Position numbers and translations under genes: made by a program | Notes under the pieces: generated by a model | What the model was told of the DNA's origin: nothing | Seen by the model: the letters and a program-made list of their open reading frames with translations, nothing else | Database searches by the model: none | Shown: positions 29,224-32,199 of the stretch, piece after piece | How the letters are laid out: each line of letters opens with the position of its first letter | Numbering within the stretch: the first letter of the stretch is position 1 | Assembly (NCBI GenBank): GCA_964502145.1 | Contig: CAZCVI010000082.1 | Span: 1 to 32,199, forward strand | Reading direction: 5' to 3' | Length of the DNA stretch: 32,199 nt | Origin: CAZCVI01 sp964502145 | GTDB taxonomy: Bacteria; Acidobacteriota; Aminicenantia; UBA2199

Positions 29224-32070
29224 TTATGCCCGGAACATGTTCACAAAGATATGATGGACCACCACTTCTTCTTTTTCGCGTCGATGTAGGGCGTGGGCTA
29301 CTTTTATCTCGGACATTCTGGTGGGAACGGTTTGCGGGGGAGCTATTAATGGATACTCAAAGTTGATGTCTGCAAAATGGGCCAAATACTTTTCCCATAG
29401 GCCAGCGAAATCTTTGTTTTCGGCATAAACGAGGATGAAAATGTGTTCTAAGCCATTGGGATCGTAGGCAAATACTTTCTGTAAATGAAGGTCTATGGTG
29501 TCGCAGTGCAGACCTTTTAAATTAAATGCTTCGATGATGGTTTCGGCTCTGCCATCGGTGGATTCGATCTTAATATCTACTTCTCCGGCAGATTTTCCTG
29601 AAGCGGAACGACCCCAGCGCGTTTGATCTTTGGCTCGATAACCCTGGATGTTTAATAATAGTGCGATAAAACCGTTGCGACTGTCTTCATCTTCTTTAAT
29701 TGTTTTGGCTATGCCTTGCAATTGGGAAGTGGCGGTAATGAGAGTTTCTATTACGTCGTGTTTCGGTTTCGGTGGAGCGACCAGGGCAAGCAATTCTGCC
29801 AGGGAAACTTCTTGGTAACTATCTAAACAAGGCATTCGCATCACGCCATTGGCCAAAGCCTTTTTAATTACTTCGTATTTGTAGAAATTGGGAGTATCTG
29901 ATTGCTGACATTGCGGGCAGATGCAGGGCACCATCTCGTGATAATGATTGTTTTTTTGCATGTTGAGGGTAGTATGGATGTGATCGAAATGACTGCGTAT
30001 AATGGAGAGCAGTTCTCGTTGACATTTGCCGGTGATGGTAATGGTGACGCGGCGGTTTAAGGGTTCGCCGGTGATTAGGGCGGTGGAATCCTCGAATGTT
30101 AAGATCACGCCGTTTTTCCAGAACTTTTTGTCATCAATTAAATAGAACAAACGGGCCATAAAACGACTGACTATGCCTTCGGGCATAAAATCATAATGAT
30201 ATTGGAAACGCAAGACGCCGGGCTGCTGGAAAAGGGAAAGGTCCATTCCTTTTTTCTGCGGTGCGAGAAGTTCTGGAACAAAATAAAGGTCTGTGTTGGC
30301 AAAGTTAAAGCAGAGTTCAAATTTTTCCATTAAACGGGCCAAATGGAGGTGTTTGTCTCTGGGGTACTTCTTATTATCCCAAAACTTTTTTAAGTCATCG
30401 AAGCGGAAATTGCCCAGATTGTTCTGAATCTCGCGGGTGTCGATGAGGATATAAACGGCTTCGGTGGTCCATTCAGGATTAAGGATGACTGTCTCAGCCA
30501 ACAGTGGGTCTTCTTGATAATGTAAAATGGCGCCCAGGTCGTGCAGATAGCCGCTGACAAACTCGGCACGTTCTTGATTTAAACCATACTCTTGGCAAAT
30601 GGAAAAATACTCGGTTAATGTGATGTAATTCTTTTTCTTTTTTTCCTTTAGCAAGCGGTCGCGGATTTGTACCCAGACGCGGGGGAGTTTATCGCGAAGG
30701 TGGGGCATGGCAGATAAATTGCGGCGAATTTCTTCGGTTAATTCTTTGATGCCGTCACCTTTTAAGCAGCTTATTTGACAGAAGGATTGAATGTTGGGGA
30801 ACTTGGCTTGAAAGCTAGCTTCATCAATACATTTGCCACGTAGATCGGATTTGTTCATGACCATAATCACGGGGCTTTCGGCGCTGAGCAGTTTAAGAAT
30901 ATTGAGCCAGTAATCAAAACTGCGGGTTTCATCTTCCCGTCGCACTTCCCAGACAAAAAGGTAGAGGGAACGTTTGGTCAGGAAAAATTGGTGGGTGGCG
31001 TGGTAGATATCTTGACCGCCGAAGTCCCAGAAGTGAAGATTTACCGGATGAATGACGCTTTCGTTTTCAGTTTCTTTAAAAGAAACATCCAGTTTCCATG
31101 GTTCGATGTTTATGCCGTGAGTGGTTTTCTCTTTCCCTTCTTTCACCTTGAACTTATTTTTGATCAATTTTTTCATGAGGGTGGTTTTGCCTACTTCGCC
31201 GTTGCCCACGATGAGGAGTTTGCATTGCAGGAGGCGGACGGATTCTTTTTCCAGTTCTTTTAAATAATTTAGCACGGCTTTGGCGCCTTGATTTGCTACT
31301 TCGATGGGTGGTATTTCAAGCGGGTTATCGTCCAAAAACAAATATTCTAAAGCGGTTAACCCCTGGAGGGGCGAGACATCGGTCAGTTGGTTGGAAGATA
31401 AGACTAATGTTGTTAAAGCGGTTAACCCCTTGAGGGGCGAGACATCGGTCAGTTGGTTGGAAGATAAGACTAATGTTGTTAAAGCGGTTAACCCCTTGAG
31501 GGGCGAGACATCGGTCAGTTGGTTGGAATTTAAATTTAATCCTGTTAAAGCGGTTAACCCCTGGAGGGGCGAGATATCGGTCAGTTGGTTGGAGTATAGG
31601 TTCAATTCCGTTAAAGCGGTTAACCCCTTGAGGGGCGAGATATTGGTCAGTTGGTTGGAGTGTAGGTTCAATTCCGTTAAAGCGGTTAACCCCTTGAGGG
31701 GCGAGATATCGGTCAGTTGGTTGGAAGATAAACCTAATCCTTTTAAAGCGGATAGTCCCTGGAGGGGCGAGACATCGGTTAGTTGATTGGAAGATAAACG
31801 CAAATGTGTTAAAGCGGTTAACCCCTGGAGGAATGAGACATCGGAAATTTTATTGTTACCTAATTGCAAACGGGTTAACCGGGTTAGCGGGGTTAGAAAT
31901 GACAGGTCTGCTATGTTGCAAGCATATAAATTCAAACCAATAACAAAATCCTCACCATCCAAAACATAGCCTTGGGAATCGTAACGAGTTATCGTCCCAA
32001 GAGACCTTGGCTCTAGCTTCTTCCTGATTGTTTTTTCCAATTCCTTGATAATGTATAGATCGTTTGCCAT
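29224..32070 (-). CDS. LRR-Roc-COR (Roco) protein with Cys cluster and PD-(D/E)XK-like C-terminus, copy 2
   Basis: 948 residues from ATG 32070 (GGAGG 9 nt upstream). It is the paralogue of the 24715-27243 product with four to five more LRRs (43-250). Roc motifs are GNGEVGKT (289-296), DFGGQ and NKSD. COR is again marked by VILNPEWTTEAVYILI. CxCx2C lies near residue 713 (VPCICPQCQQ). The C-terminus keeps EDEDSRN, SGKSAGEVDIKI and TIIEAFNL, then QKVF-YD and LVYAE shared with copy 1. Conservation of these segments while the linker between them varies supports a real folded output domain. The substrate and trigger are unknown. Confidence 0.85.
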   Translation of the reverse strand: MANDLYIIKELEKTIRKKLEPRSLGTITRYDSQGYVLDGEDFVIGLNLYACNIADLSFLTPLTRLTRLQLGNNKISDVSFLQGLTALTHLRLSSNQLTDVSPLQGLSALKGLGLSSNQLTDISPLKGLTALTELNLHSNQLTNISPLKGLTALTELNLYSNQLTDISPLQGLTALTGLNLNSNQLTDVSPLKGLTALTTLVLSSNQLTDVSPLKGLTALTTLVLSSNQLTDVSPLQGLTALEYLFLDDNPLEIPPIEVANQGAKAVLNYLKELEKESVRLLQCKLLIVGNGEVGKTTLMKKLIKNKFKVKEGKEKTTHGINIEPWKLDVSFKETENESVIHPVNLHFWDFGGQDIYHATHQFFLTKRSLYLFVWEVRREDETRSFDYWLNILKLLSAESPVIMVMNKSDLRGKCIDEASFQAKFPNIQSFCQISCLKGDGIKELTEEIRRNLSAMPHLRDKLPRVWVQIRDRLLKEKKKKNYITLTEYFSICQEYGLNQERAEFVSGYLHDLGAILHYQEDPLLAETVILNPEWTTEAVYILIDTREIQNNLGNFRFDDLKKFWDNKKYPRDKHLHLARLMEKFELCFNFANTDLYFVPELLAPQKKGMDLSLFQQPGVLRFQYHYDFMPEGIVSRFMARLFYLIDDKKFWKNGVILTFEDSTALITGEPLNRRVTITITGKCQRELLSIIRSHFDHIHTTLNMQKNNHYHEMVPCICPQCQQSDTPNFYKYEVIKKALANGVMRMPCLDSYQEVSLAELLALVAPPKPKHDVIETLITATSQLQGIAKTIKEDEDSRNGFIALLLNIQGYRAKDQTRWGRSASGKSAGEVDIKIESTDGRAETIIEAFNLKGLHCDTIDLHLQKVFAYDPNGLEHIFILVYAENKDFAGLWEKYLAHFADINFEYPLIAPPQTVPTRMSEIKVAHALHRREKEEVVVHHIFVNMFRA
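31349..31876. repeat. 66-bp tandem array encoding the LRRs of Roco 2
   Basis: Eight units start every 66 bp from 31349 to 31811, with a worn ninth following. Units at 31349 and 31415 differ by one base, a sign of very recent duplication. CTGG/CTTG variation gives LQG/LKG at the same LRR position. Confidence 0.9.
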
Positions 32071-32145
32071 GGGTTCAGCCCTCCAGGTGCTGCGAAAATA
32101 GTAATATACCACATTAAGCAAAAAAATAAAAGAGGACCGTGATGC
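32068..32145. repeat. 78-bp upstream segment identical to 27241-27318
   Basis: It holds the Roco 2 start codon, GGAGG and the extended -10 (32111-32103, minus strand). The identity with the Roco 1 upstream segment ends at the first base of the element terminus at 32145. Confidence 0.9.
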
Positions 32146-32199
32146 CTGAATTCACCGCCAACTATCGCGCAACTTTATTTGGATTGGTTTTCGCCAATT
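32145..32199. mobile_element. Left end of a TIR-bounded element, cut by the window edge
   Basis: CCTGAATTCACCGCC (32145-32159) is the E1/E3 terminus with one change. The element continues past the window. Confidence 0.5.

Noticed and set aside
31304..31786. 160-codon plus-strand ORF with KAVNPWRGETSVSWLE repeats (and a shorter one at 26795-27046)
   Set aside because: It is the antisense of the LRR arrays; the 66-bp repeat keeps an antisense frame open by chance.
29224..32121. Longer N-terminus of the Roco proteins (MLNVVYYYFRSTW...)
   Set aside because: The extension would begin upstream of the GGAGG site and overlap the -10 region; MANDL with GGAGG at 9 nt is the better start in both copies.

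Overview
The window looks like the chromosome of a flagellated, uncultivated-type bacterium of moderately low GC. The flagellar call rests on a FliK-type hook-length gene behind a good sigma-54 (-24/-12) promoter. Single-chain PurL of the clostridial clade, an Hcp/Crp-Fnr pair and many AAA/PD-(D/E)XK proteins are present, but nothing here fixes the phylum. No rRNA, tRNA or CRISPR array was seen.

Layout. 0-2.4 kb: a DUF4143 ATPase, a ParDE-like toxin-antitoxin pair whose antitoxin is frameshifted, and a decayed transposase. 2.4-6.4 kb: fliK, a YIP1 membrane protein, a YkgJ-like cysteine-cluster protein, then a 20-bp tandem array and a hairpin element. 6.4-11 kb: purL and a MarR regulator. 11-15 kb: two AAA/PD-(D/E)XK proteins. 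15-20.7 kb: hcp, a divergent Crp/Fnr regulator with a 17-bp palindrome between them, and a SNF2 helicase with two SWIM fingers. 20.8-24.5 kb: a paralogue of the 13.2-15.0 kb ATPase, and an AlbA_2/Schlafen-like ATP-binding protein with a 39-codon ORF just upstream in the same frame. 24.7-32.1 kb: two paralogous LRR-Roc-COR proteins with Cys-rich and nuclease-like C-termini, enclosing a broken PIN-type toxin with its antitoxin and a HicAB pair.

Three themes run through the window. First, six proteins join a P-loop NTPase to a C-terminal PD-(D/E)XK-like domain; the twin Roco proteins are the best candidate for an undescribed conflict or defence system. Second, intergenic spaces hold hairpins whose arms are built from 9-bp repeated units. 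Three of them are bounded by 15-bp inverted termini (CCTGGATTCACCGCC) and may carry 4-bp target duplications, so they look like a MITE-like family. Hairpins of CAGATTACA/CGAATTACA type with the same 9-bp phase lie just behind both Roco genes. Third, several genes have a -10 box only 5-6 nt before the ATG, which predicts leaderless mRNAs; in two or three cases the leaderless ORF is a tiny peptide coupled to the next gene.

All calls come from reading the sequence; no database search was possible.
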